A DNA stretch of 64,000 nt from Pezizomycotina sp. ARF18. Lineage: Eukaryota > Ascomycota. Both the position numbers and the translations under genes were made by a program. This document shows, piece after piece, positions 23,652-35,861 of the stretch (within the stretch, counting starts at the first letter, position 1; each line of letters starts with the position of its first letter). The stretch is taken from NCBI GenBank assembly GCA_002224055.1, contig AZLU01000080.1, positions 53,534 to 117,533 on the forward strand, read 5' to 3'. The notes beneath the pieces were generated by a model that was given only the letters and a program-made list of their open reading frames with translations, was not told the origin of the DNA and ran no database searches.

Positions 23652-26600
23652 CAACCCTATAACCGCAACGAAAACACCTATACTCACGAATCAGAACGAC
23701 TCATGATATACGAAATCACAAAAAGCTTTGGTTGATATCAGCAATATAAACAAAATTGCATGAAAGAGATATAAAACGGAGGATATGTTTACCACAGCAA
23801 ACATTACACGAGGAGCATAGTACTTGAACGTTTTCGCTACCAAACAAAAAGGCCGAAAACGCCGACCAAAAATGAAGATTAAAAAAAAAAAAAAAAAGCC
23901 TTTGCCAAATTCCGGACGACAAAATTCGATTCAAAGAAATAAAAAAAAACAAAAAAATTGCTTTTAAGAAAGTTTTTTTTTTTTTTTTCCTATTATGTTC
24001 ATTCTTTTTTTTTTCTATCTTGTCTTTGCTATTTTTCTTTTTGTTTCTCGGGGGTTAGCTTTTGCTTTGCTTGCACGGCTGATGCGGTTTACGACAATAA
24101 CGACAATTTCTTATTCACAATATCTCAAGTCTTGCGTCTTTTTTTGATTGTTGTATTTTGCAACGCCTTTTTGAGCTTTTCATTTCGCTCGATTTCCAGT
24201 CACGATCTGTTTTCCAAAGTATCTCCTTCTGCTTGGCCTGTTTCAAAATCTTCACCTCTCACGCATACACCTACACCTACTCTTCTCCTAATTCCCGTAC
24301 TCTTTCACCTCTTTGCATATAATCTTTTGTGCTCTAATAACTACCCCCGACATGACTGCCACATCAGGCAACTATTTTCCTTTGTTGACAAAAAATCTAT
24401 TCATGATACCTCTTTCTTTTTTCTCTTGATTGTATTTCTATAATCTTCATTCCCTTCTCTTATCATGTCCACGCTTCCATGTTTTTCCCGCGGCACAACA
24501 GCAACGACTGGGGAGCCAGCTAGCTGAATTTTCACAAAGCTTATCCCGCAAAACAAAAATGGCGCCATACATCAAGCGTGGTCAATGGTTCTGCCGGTTG
24601 TGCATTCAAAAAAGAGGATAATTGCCAACGCAGCTTTGACTGCAAGTACGGCTGTACACGCTTTCCATCGCCGGAGGCGAGATAGCATACCGTGTCTTCC
24701 CATGTTTCCTTCTCTCCTTGACTAACCAACCCATTTTTTTCTTACTTTATCTCCTGGCATAGTTCATCTAAAAAACTTATCTATTATCTTTCTTAACGGA
24801 CAGACATTCTCTTTTTTTCTACTTCCTACGGGTGCGGACCTTTTTTCTGAAATTCATTGATTGTTATTCAAGCGTGCATGTATATTAATTACTCTCTTCT
24901 CTTCTTTTACTTGCAAGAGAGAAAACAAAAAGCGATCTATTAGCTACTTAATTAGCTTGAACCGAAAAAAAGGAACATTCACATAATGTGGATCTGTTGG
25001 TATTTCTTCTATCGATCACGAGGCATGAAGCATGAAGCGTCTACGCGGCAAGGCATCATGCGCAATCATTTCAAGCATGTATCTAATGGAGGATGCGTTT
25101 TTCTTCGCTCTCTCTAGTCGGGTTTTCTTCGATTCCCTTTTCTCCATTGTAATATATATACATTTTTTCTTTTTAAAATAGGTGGTTTTAATGGAAAGCT
25201 TGTACTGTACAACAAAGCATTTATTTTAGTTTCCCTAGAAAAAAGGAGGGGTTCTATAAATTCCCTCTCTGCACAAGATCTCGTGAATGGGAAAAAACAC
25301 ATTGTGATATATCGATAATCTCTTTCAATTACCTATCTTTCTATTTCTCACCCCTCCATGATGAACATGCCCAGGGGTCCAATGGCTGAAAGAAATCTGT
25401 TCTGGTTATTCCCGGGGGAATTTCCCTCTAACCAGCACAGAGGAGCATGAGAATACCTGCATGCCAGTTGTTCATCGAAAAAATTCAAAATAAAAAAATA
25501 AAAAGGGCTCACGCGAGCGAGGATGCATAAAGGAACACGATCCAACGAATCAAACATCGATGAAAAAATCGCGAACCGAAGACGCCTAGACGGAAACTCC
25601 GTTGTTCTTTTCAAAAGCTAAAAAAAAGATTTATAATTGTGGGGAAAACTTACACAGTAGAGGGTGCTCCCTTAACGGATTGTGCATCTAGTTCAAGGAG
25701 GGTCGTTTTTTAGAGACATTTGGATGGTAATTGCCTTTTGTCGTGAATTTCAGACGGTCCGATTATTGCGCCGAGTGCATCTTCTAGTAGGAGCAAAAGA
25801 GTCCCATCCGTCGCTATAGTGCTCGTGTCCTGCCAGTACATTGCTCAATGGGAATTAGTTGCAATTGGCGTGTCTAGCGTCTCCCCCTCAGATATTCCAA
25901 GTCTACGTTTTGTTGTCCCCAATACAAGCGAGCACCCTTTCTCCCTACTCCACCGCGAATTCGTACCACACTATACAAGTTAGGTAGTGATATTAGTAAT
26001 GATGGAAGAAAACGTAGAGGGACATTCTTAAGCCCCAAAGTATAGTATATTGCGACTTGGTAAAAGATTGTCTGTTAGTTCCGGCCATCGGCTTTGTTTT
26101 TGTTGTTTTGCTTAGGACATCCTGTGGATTTTGTACTAGTACGCAATTGCCCGCAGGTGACTGCCTACTTTCTCTGGATGGTGAACTTTCATGTCGTCTC
26201 CCGAAGTTCCTCCAAAGCATTTGTTGAAGCAAAGTCGCAAATTATAGTGGCAATAAAAAGCGACGGTACATAATAAAGTGGATTAGGTGGTGCAAGCTTA
26301 TTCGCAGTGTTTCTACTCGCTTTTTGATCTGGCCCCGTTATACCAACGCCTTTTTATATCGATTACGGTAAGTTGTTTCCTTATGAGCTCGTGTAGAAGG
26401 AGAGGCGACCGTTCAGCAATGAGGAATTCCTACTCGCCTTGTCTGGTCATCGGAAACCTTTTGGGTAACGTCACCGAATCGCCTATCAGAAGATTTTAAG
26501 CCTCATTCTTTCTTCTGCTTTCTTTTTTCTTTCTCTCTCTCTCTCTTTTTTTTTTTTTTTTTTTTTTTTGCTATATTGGCCATCTTGTGAAGTCCGCGGA

Positions 26601-29358
26601 GAAAGACCTCACAAGGTCTCGGCTTCCCTAATGAGCAAAATATATCGCCAGGATTCTGGCCCTTCTTCCGTCGTAGCTCTAGCTAAAAGATAATTATCCG
26701 AAGCCCATCCGGACCGTCGTTTCTGCTCACCCTCTATATTACTGTAAGCTCGCAAATATCCAAAGTATATACAGAATCTGCATTCCCGAGGAGCTGCAGA
26801 AGTTTTGTGATACCTCTTATTCCGCTCATGGTCAATGGCCGTTGCTGCAGCCCTGTAACGTAGCTAGAGGAAAGGTTTAACGCACGGCTCGCCTTTTCAC
26901 GCGAGAAAGATTGCCTCCAGGGCTTTTTTGAAGTTTCCGCTTGAGACAGATTAATCTAATTTGTTTCTGTTGAAATTTTGGAACTTTGCAAATTGGAAAG
27001 CGAAACGAAGAGAGTGCGAGGTCCTTGATAGTAGCATTTCCGCTTAACAATGCAATTGGATGATGAATCCGTTCTGCGGCTCTTATTTTTATTTTATTAT
27101 TTATTTAATTTATTTATTTATTTAATTTATTTATTTATTTATTTCCTGCCAGTGACCCCCCGGTCAATTTATTTGTGTCCCGGTGTGGGAGAATCAGTGA
27201 CAAGGTTCAGCTTGATGCAAGAGCGAGGTGAAGCCTGAAGGGCAGCCACATTCGACAAACACCCCCAGCTCCTTCGGGTGTCGAGCGGGGGTTACAAAAT
27301 GGGCTTTTGGCGCGTGGTTAGATCTGTAGGAGTCGCATTCGGCAATAGTAGCCCAGAGGGAAATTGTAGCTTAAACTGTTAAACCCCCGACAGGATTGAG
27401 GCTCGTTTATCAAGAAGCTTGCGGCTGATAAGTATTTTGGCGTCACACACCTTACCTTGTAGCGACAAACCTCGTGGCATATATTTTCCGTAGGGACCTT
27501 TTTTCCTTTTTTTTTTTTTTTTTTTTTTTTTTCTTTTTTTCCCCTTCGCTTCACAGAAATATTTTTTCTATGTTCCCCTCCGGTTTCCACCACGAAATGA
27601 AACAATTAAATTATAATTAACGCTGAGTATTGAGGCTCTTTTGGAAAATCAATTCTCAAGAACAACTGCTGGAGGTGTCTAATAATCCAGAATGGCAGTT
27701 ACAGCCAGCTGCAAACGCCATGGAGTCGGAGAAATGATACCTCGCAATTTCATGGAAGCTCTCGATCTTCTTTATAAAGGAAATTCCAACGCCTCTTGAT
27801 GGCTAGTGGCTTCTGTTGACCTGTATATTTTCATTTTTCATCCTCATCTTTCTTCTCGTTTTGAGACTAATTAGCTAGGAGAATACCCCGCGATACATGT
27901 ACGGCAGAATCAAGATCGTCCAGGAGTTGAATCATGCAAAAAGAGGCGGGGAAGAGGAGGAACGCACGTTTTGAAACATAGGGAATAAGAACAGCTGAAG
28001 GGACGAAGCGGAGCTATCGACTATACTGGCGGCAATTCGAAAAAAAAAAGAGGCGGCAAAACTTAAGACCCATGCTTAGAAGAGGAGGAGAAAAAGAAGA
28101 GGAGGCAGTATTTTAGCCCTCTCGCACGAAACAATTAACGGTCAGATTGGACTCTGCTATTTTGGAGCTTCTTGACGGTCTGATGTTACTATTGATGGAC
28201 TTGTGTACGATTCTTGAGAAGAGGGAAAAAAGTTGCTGCGGTGTGGTTGGTGTTGAGTGGTCACTAGAAATTGGTGGTTAGACAAAATATATATATATAT
28301 ATATATAAACAACAAAAAATAAAAAAGAAAATATAGAACTACTACTACAACCACGGTATTTTATTTATATTTAACTGTATATATATACTTATATTGCGGC
28401 GCAATGCCCGCTTTTGAAATTAGCTTGTCGATAATCGTATATGAAAGGAGCGGCAGCTTTTCTTGTCGTCTCCTCTCTTTATCTTCCTTTCCCTCTTTCC
28501 TTTTCTTTTTTACTCCTTTCTCTCTTTTTCTCCTTGCTTCTCTTCCTTTTCTTCATTTAGTGGTTGTTGTTGGTGGTTTCTTTTACTTTTAATAATTATA
28601 ATATTTGAAATAAACGAATAACTTCCCCAATTCCTTAAAAAAAAAAATTTTTTTTTCTCTTTTTTTCTTCTTCTTTTTTTCCCATTTTAATGACCTTTTA
28701 AATTCTCGTTTCTGCTAGAAAATCAAAACGGCCCTTGGGCAGCGAACGAGTAGGGGGGGACAAAAAGAAGTAAGGAATTCTACTTTTTTTTTTTTTTTTT
28801 TTTTTACTTAATATATAATTCAACATAATTCGCGCTATCCTTTTTGTCGCCTTCGTTGTTCTGTTCGCCCTAACATCGCCTAGAAAGGACGATAATTAGC
28901 GCTTCCTTTTTGTTTTCTCAACCCGTAAAAGATCAATCGGTTCGGGTTTGGTCTAAAATCAAGAAGGAATTGGTACAATTCGTTCGAAGTTGGAAAAATA
29001 ATAATAATATTTGTTGGTCTCTTAAACTGATGTTTGGTTTATAAGTGTAAGTTCCCGACTCGTCTCCCAAGCTATTCTCATACAATATTCTGACGCGAAA
29101 TTTTTAGATTTGAACAGAAAGAAAAGTCACGATCAACTTTGCAGTGTCTATTATTTTTGGACCAAATTCCAAGTTTGTCGGCTCGTCGAACTTTCGAGAT
29201 TGCCATTGCAAGCTGGAACCAAACGCAGCTTTCGCAATTTCTACAACTGAATCCATTTTGTTTTTAAAACCAGGAAAAGGGGAGAGAGGGGCATTCCTCA
29301 TACTCTCCGCCTATTCTAAAATCAGCACGAGGACACGTAGAGATCACACGGTAGCACA
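23652..29358. other. 5.7-kb gene desert
   Basis: No gene can be supported on either strand. The sequence is AT-rich with T tracts (26547-26569, 27507-27531), an A tract at 23881-23897, TTTA-type repeats at 27085-27145, an AT microsatellite at 28288-28307 and CT-rich stretches. A hairpin pairing cttgtga with tcacaag occurs near 26585-26615. ORFs are short and compositionally driven. The last 300 bp precede the ABC transporter start and probably contain its promoter. Confidence 0.5.
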
Positions 29359-29741
29359 ATGGGGTCGTCTACAGCTCAAGTTGGGGTTGTCCCGCACGAG
29401 GCAGCTCTAATAGCTCTGCGCTACAGCTTTCCTATAGCTATGTTTGCTTATTTCTTGCTGTCGTCGTCGGTCGCAGCTTGTCTTCTAAGGAGGAAGGACA
29501 TCCCAAGTGAAAGGCAGACTGTGGAACTAAAGAAACTTGTCTTGAGGTTTGGCTTGGGATCATTGGCACCTACGTAAGTGTTCCAACTATAATTCAAACT
29601 GCCTTGCTTATCATCCCTTCAACAATTGAAGAAATAAGCTGACAAAGTTCTCACCGAAATGTCAAAAGTTCCTACAGTGTTTCTTAGCAATTTCACGTAC
29701 GCTTGCGCAACGGGGTGGTGGACGCCGCAGCATGAAGTGGT

Positions 29742-29772
<31 letters not shown>

Positions 29773-32700
29773 GCATACTTACCTTTTCCCGACGAAGTGC
29801 TAACTTTAACGCATCTGGCATCCCAGGTTTATTACATTGCATCTATATCTCATGGGGGGCACTTCAATTGGCCCTGACGGAAAGCACACAGGTTGTTTGG
29901 CAGCCTTATTACGGCTGCTGGGCAATTGCCAACATATTTGAGATTGCGCTTTGGGCATTTCTTCCAAAGGTGTCTCCCAGAACCGCTACGACGCTGCTAA
30001 TATTGCTATTGTGGCGCTGAGAGTCATTCTCGTCATGATGCTTCCAGCCTCTTTCTTCCTGCTGAGGTGGAAGCAGGAAAAATATGGTGAGGCTGACGAA
30101 GAGCGAGCCCTTCTTTCCGATTCGGCTAGTGACACCGTATATGGCTCAAGCCCTACTACGGAGGATGATTCCGACAATAATTCGAAGATCAGAGAGAGGA
30201 TCAAGAAGAAGGTAGAGGAAAGTGGCAATTGTGGAATTACACCAAAACGTTTGCGGTACGTTGTGATACACTCGAACTCTCTTCTCCCCTGAGAACTTTT
30301 TCTGAGAGAAAAAAAAGAGTATTTTATGATTTTTTGAGAAAGCCCAATTAGTAGGAAGTTGGCGTGTAATGGCCACAGATTGGGTGGTGGTTCTAAAACT
30401 TGTGAATCTTAGATCCTTTGGCCGATGGTATGGCCGGGACGCGACAGGAAGTTGCAATTCATTATGGGTATTGTCGGCATAATTTTTGTTGTGGAACGCG
30501 CCTCAATGTTCTTGTTCCACATCAGCTTGGAAAGATTACTGACGCGCTGGCTACTGGAAATGGTATTTTGCTTGACATCACTACCTCGTATCGGTATATT
30601 CTTTGAACTGGAAATGCTTATTTTCGGTGATTTTCTGCACCCTAGGGCAACTACCATGGTCCGAAGTCCTACTTTTCGTGGTCTTCCGTTTCTTGAATTC
30701 CGACTCCGGTTTAAGTGCGTTGCAGGGATATCTCTGGATCCCAATTGACCAATACTCCTACAAATCTATCTCTACGAAGGCCTACAATCATGTAATGTCT
30801 TTATCGTACGACTTTCACTCTGAAAAGAAGTCCGAGAATTGTACTCGGCTGTTAGCTCTGGAAGGACTATCAATTGGTTTGTTGAGATGATGATCTTCAA
30901 CTTTTTCCCGATGATGGCCGACGTAGCTGTGGCTTTCGTCTACTTCTACGTTGTTTTCGACGCGTACATGGCACTCATAGTTTCCTCCGTCCTGGTCACG
31001 TACATCTACCTCACGATGAGAATGGGTCGGTACAAGGAAAGTGTTCGACGGGAGTACGTTGCAGGCCTGCGGGAGGAAACCAACCTCATGTGGGAGACAC
31101 TGGGTAGTTGGCAGACTGTTACAGTGAGTACCAAGGGGATTCAAGCTTCTTGCGATTAAATTCTATCTAACAATCTCGAAAACAGTACTTCAACCGCGCA
31201 GCATACGAGCAGGGTCGATACACTTCAGTTATTGAGAAGGTTCTGCGTGCTGCTAGGAAATGGCAGATTGGAATGACGCTATTGAAAGGTTCCCAATCAC
31301 TTATCCTCACCGTTGGTCTACTTAGTGCGTGCTTCCTGGCGGTTTATCAAATAAGTAGTGGGGCACGACCTGTCGGAGTATTCGTTACCCTACTCACGTA
31401 CTGGGGACAACTGTCCGGTAAGTTGATGAATTCCATGCTTTTTTTTTTTTTTTTTTTAGCCGTTGTATGTTAACTGCTCAAATATTCAGGACGCTTTCAT
31501 TTTTCGGGAGTTTCATGCGTCAACTCCAGACCACGATGATTGATGCCGAGAAGCTTCTTGAGCTCCTGCAAACAAAGCCCACCGTCAAGGACTCAATTCA
31601 CGCTACTCCCCTACAGGTTACAGCCGGAGAAGTTGTGTTCAACGACGTGGATTTCGAGTATGACGAAAGAAAGGCTACTATCAGCGGCGTAACTTTCACT
31701 GCAAAACCAGGGCAAACCATCGCTATTGTTGGAGAAACTGGTGCTGGTAAAACTACTCTCCTGAAGCTTCTTTTCAGGTTTTATGATATCAAGAGTGGTT
31801 TTATAGAGATCGATGGCCAGAATATCAAGGATGTCACCCTTGCAAGTTTGAGAGAAAATTTGGGAGTTGTTCCTCAGGTTCGTACTAATTTGGTGTAAAA
31901 TTTGCGTGATGAACTGATTTAACGTATTAACATTTATCTGAAGGATCCAAGTTTGTTCAACGATACTATAATGAATAACCTCAAATACGCCAATTTTGAT
32001 GCTTCGGAAGATGGTAAGAATCCCCCTTTTCACAACAAAACTCCTTTTTTAACAAGAAAACGTAACTTTCTGATGCAAATTGTTTTTTGTAGAGGTTTAT
32101 GCCGCGTGCCGTGCAGCAGCCGTTCATGAGAAGATTTTATCTTTCCCTGATGGATATAGCTCGAAAGTGGGCGAAAGGGGAGTAAAACTCTCCGGAGGCG
32201 AGTTGCAAAGGGTAGGCTTGAATCTTATTTTACACCTCGAATATTAACAAATCCACTGATGGGTTCTGGGAAATGTAAGGTCGCGATTGCTAGGGCTATC
32301 CTAAAAGATCCCAAGATTGTTCTCTTGACGAAGCGACAAGTATGGTCGATCTCGAAACGGAGCAACAGATCCAGGAAGCTTTCAAAAACTTGGCTGAAAA
32401 CAGGACTACTTTCGTCGTGGCGTAAGTGCGAATCCTATCCGTTTCGTTATTTTGGTGAGATTAATCTGCAACGCAAGTGCTAAAGCTAGATAAACTACTG
32501 CAGACATCGTCTCTCCACTATCATGAATGCTCATCAGATCCTTGTCCTTAATGGGGGTAAGATCATTGAGTCCGGAACTCACGAAACATTGTTGGCCGCC
32601 GAAGGCAAATATTTCAGCCTTTGGACGAAGCATGTCAAGAACGAGAGCCAGGGCCGACCGGATGAGGCTGGCTCTGCCGCGGAAACCCCCCTACTGAAAC

Positions 32701-33885
32701 CAAGAAAGTGAACTTATCCGAAGGTATTAAGGAGATAACCCAGAGTGGGGATAAATCTGACCTTAGTGAGGTGGAATCAAGCGGAGTAGCCAAAAGTAAC
32801 TCGAGCAAGGTTCACGGATCTGCAGTGAAGAATACTCACGAGCTATTTGAAGAAGATAGTATTGCCCGAGGATCCCTGCAATACGCTTCCAATTCACAAG
32901 GTGAAGCAAGTAAAGCCACGCCAAGCTTCGGTCTGCCTTTACCAACTTCTAAGGAATTGGCGCGCTCAGATGACAAGCAATATTTCCTAGGTGCCAAACC
33001 ATCGTTGCCAAAGATAAGAACGTCGAACTGAAGCCCGACGCTCCAGAGTATGTTCCGGCAGCATTGAGAAACCCTGCGAGTGTCACTAGTCCAGCATCTC
33101 CAGTGCTCGGTTCTGCTTCAACCTTGGGTCCTGATACTGAACATTCAGCAGCCGGATCATCTCAACGCTCGAGTCCATTGGAAATAACCAAGGAAGTTAC
33201 TACCGAAGCTGCGAATATAGCCGGTGCAGATATCAATAATGGTTTTGAAAATGTAGACCAGAAGGCTGGCAAAGGCAAAAGAGCACCAGGACGGCAAAGG
33301 TATCGCCAGAAGGGGTCAAGAGGTAGGAAGGAGTTGTCAAACGTCTCAAACGAGATCGAAGGCCAGGACACTGCAACTGCGGGTGAAAGGCCCAATACCA
33401 GCGATTCCAAGAAACTAGAGCAATAACGCCGCATCTCGCCGCCGCGTGAAGACAGAAGGGGAGTGCTTCAGACATTGTAATTGAAGGCGAATTGGCGAGT
33501 GCACCTCCTGCGAGGTAGCATCGAGCAAGAATCAGAACAAGGCAGCGCCACCTGCTGGTTCGGCTGAGGAAGCGAGCTCTAACATGTCAACTTCAGCAGA
33601 AGCTCAGCATGAGAATCCACACCCAGTATCCGAACCTAAAGGGACTGGGAGGCGAGTTCATGTTAGCGGAATATCAAGGATAAACTCTACCGCCCCCGTC
33701 GCCATGGTCAGTCAGATTCTGCGAAAGCAACCAAGGATATACATTCTGTTCCGGCGGAAGCTGCTTCTTCTTCTTCTATGCGGTCTCGTGGAAAGGATCA
33801 GAAACAGGAAGCTGAGCTTCCTAGACTATCTATTTTTCCCTCTTCTCTTAAACCAGTCCCTTATCCTTGCAAAAGCTTATCGTAA
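29359..33885 (+). CDS. hmt1: HMT1-type vacuolar half ABC transporter (ABCB)
   Basis: Half-size ABC exporter of the heavy-metal-tolerance class, known in fission yeast to act in the vacuolar membrane in cadmium/phytochelatin tolerance. It starts [15 protein letters not shown] with about five N-terminal hydrophobic helices (TMD0), then a loop with charged KKKVEESG. The core membrane domain includes [30 protein letters not shown] and [18 protein letters not shown]. The nucleotide-binding domain has Walker [10 protein letters not shown] (31731-31757), Q-loop VVPQ/DPSLFND, signature LSGGELQR (32188-32211), Walker B IVLL-DEATS (about 32320) and switch His in AHRLST (32507-32522). About ten short introns separate the exons. 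The C-terminal extension is long, basic and Ser-rich, and holds a PAM2-like motif [10 protein letters not shown] (33028-33057). One-base slips recur, for example a missing G in Walker B near 32328. The end at 33885 is my best reading of the tail. Confidence 0.88.
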
Positions 33886-35045
33886 CCCTTGAAATCGGTC
33901 AAAATTAACGTTTTCTCATCTCTTATCGCCTTGCCCTTTCTTTTCTCTTCTTTTTTTTTTTTTGTTACATCTTCTCGGTATCTACACATGCGAGTAATTT
34001 TCGTATCTCTGCTGGGTTCCACAAGAAAAGGCGCTAAATTATACACACTGTTATAGGATGTCTATTCCGGATGATAAACTTACTTCTTGCTTTTCTTATC
34101 GGCTTATTTTCTTCGCTTTGAGCCTTTTTATTCCTTTAAACGCAAGAGACTGCGACATGCATTACGAATACCGGTCTACCAAAGTTAATCACTATTTGCC
34201 TATTGTTCTTTCCACCTTCGTCAAGTATCTATAGAACTTCGGCCTTTGAAGTATATTTTTTAGGAGGGAAATTTGCCTCTCTTTTTTAGCTTATTGTTTT
34301 TTAATTGTTACAGTTTTTGTTCTTTTCTTCTCTTTCGGTTTCTTAGGACTCAATAACGAACTAACGCAAAAAGGGGATTCTGTGTTATTGGTCATCGGCT
34401 ACGCTATTAGAAGTTGCTAATCATCCTTCTGGTGTCAAATTCCTGGTTTATGGGTAGGGCGGATATTGTCGATTGAGATAGACAGTTCTTCAAGTAGTTT
34501 TCTTTCTGTTTTTAAAAACACAATAAACCGGTTTCTAGATACCTAAGAGCAATCAGACTAGAAACCAAAAGTATTTAATTGTATACAGAATAAAAAGCTA
34601 AGAATTTCTTTTCCTTTGATGTGAAAGATGGGAAAGTAGACTTATTAGTAGTCCGTTATTCGTGAATGCTATTACTTTGAACGAATAGAATATAGACGAC
34701 ATCCGCCAAATGAAAGGAAAGGAGGAAAGAAAAGAAGAAATAAATAATGTGTACAAGAAGCCTAATCTTTGATCTCTTGAATGAGGAGATCTTGGGGAAG
34801 AGAGCAAAAAGAAAAAGGCTATAGAAGAGGTATATAACAAAACGGCTTTCCAAATCAAGCAAATGGGACGAAGCCTCCTCTGCTCTAAACACCGCTAATC
34901 TCAACTTTCCATGCTCAAAGATCTTTTTTAATAACTTAAGCTTTCCGCGTGGTATCGTTGTATGTAAAATTAAAGTAAGACAAAAACACAAAAAACAGGG
35001 AAATACAAGAAAACCGAGTTATTAAAAAGAATTATAGATGTTTGT
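33886..35045. other. Intergenic region
   Basis: Nothing recognisable. AT-rich sequence with T runs near 33951-33964; it holds the 3' ends of the flanking convergent genes. Confidence 0.5.
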
Positions 35046-35861
35046 TCAGATGTTTCCTTTTTCGTGTCTTAGAACGAACTCAGCGACGGACTCGACGGTA
35101 GGCTCGCCGCAATGGCAGACGGGTTGACCTTCCTGTGCGTTACCGTCATGCTCTCCACCATATCCGAAACGACGCCGGTTGATCACCACCGCCGGTACGG
35201 GCACGCGAACCTCCCTTGCCGCCGTCGCCGCCGGCCGAAGCATGGCTTTCTCCTGCTGCTGTTTTCTTGGTCGTGAAATCCCTCAAAAGCGGCGACGCGG
35301 CTCCGGAAGAGGTCGGCGGCTGCGGCGTGCGTCTCCGCGAGAGCGACGGCGAGCGGGACGGGTTGCGTGACGTCGCGCGAAGAAGCGGGGGTCGTGGCGC
35401 GGGACGTCGCGGCGGAAGAAGCCGGGGAGCGGTTGTTGAAGGATCGCATGACTATTATGACGGGTTCGAGGAGGAGGACTAGGATCGCGGGGAAGGAGGG
35501 AGACGAGGCCATGAATATCTAAAGAGCGGGAGGAAAGAGATCGTTATGCACGAGGGAAAGAAGATAGAATCAAACTGAAATAAAATAAAATAAAAGAAAA
35601 ATTTACTCACGAATAGACGAACGATAAGCCAGCGCGCCGTATCGAGGATTTTGTGATAGCAAGTCGGGGAGTCATGGTTGCGGGCATGTTTCCTGTCGTT
35701 TCCGCTGTTGCAGTCGCACCAAAAAAAGGAAAAAGAAATAGTTGGAAGTCTACTATGTAGCCGAAAGAACGCCTAATCCAAATGGAATTTAATTGATCGA
35801 TCGTCGAAGGAGTGTTATCTGTCGATAGCTTGATGGCTGTTGGTATGTAGGGATTGTACAT
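35046..35861 (-). CDS. Small GC-rich gene, predicted single-span membrane protein
   Basis: Unrecognised gene. The main exon (35046-35523) has strongly G+C-ending codons unlike its AT-rich surroundings. It encodes FMASSPSFPAILVLLLEP followed by VIIVMRSFNNRS, a hydrophobic span, then an Ala/Ser-rich segment (LAETHAAAADLFRSRV) and a C-terminal part with VICHCGEP-like Cys-His-Cys text (VCHCGEPTVESVAEF) ending in HEKGNI. An upstream exon (about 35615-35700, DTARWLIVRLF) joins in phase across an intron with GTGAGT donor and CTTTAG acceptor, extending the hydrophobic helix. The first exon is less certain; MYNPYIPTAIKLS at 35861 is a candidate start. One frame slip near 35265. Location in a membrane is inferred; no function is proposed. 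Confidence 0.55.

Noticed and set aside
32700-33885. Separate gene downstream of the ABC transporter
   Set aside because: No promoter gap or good start is visible and long basic tails are plausible for fungal HMT1 homologues; kept as an extension but flagged as unproven.
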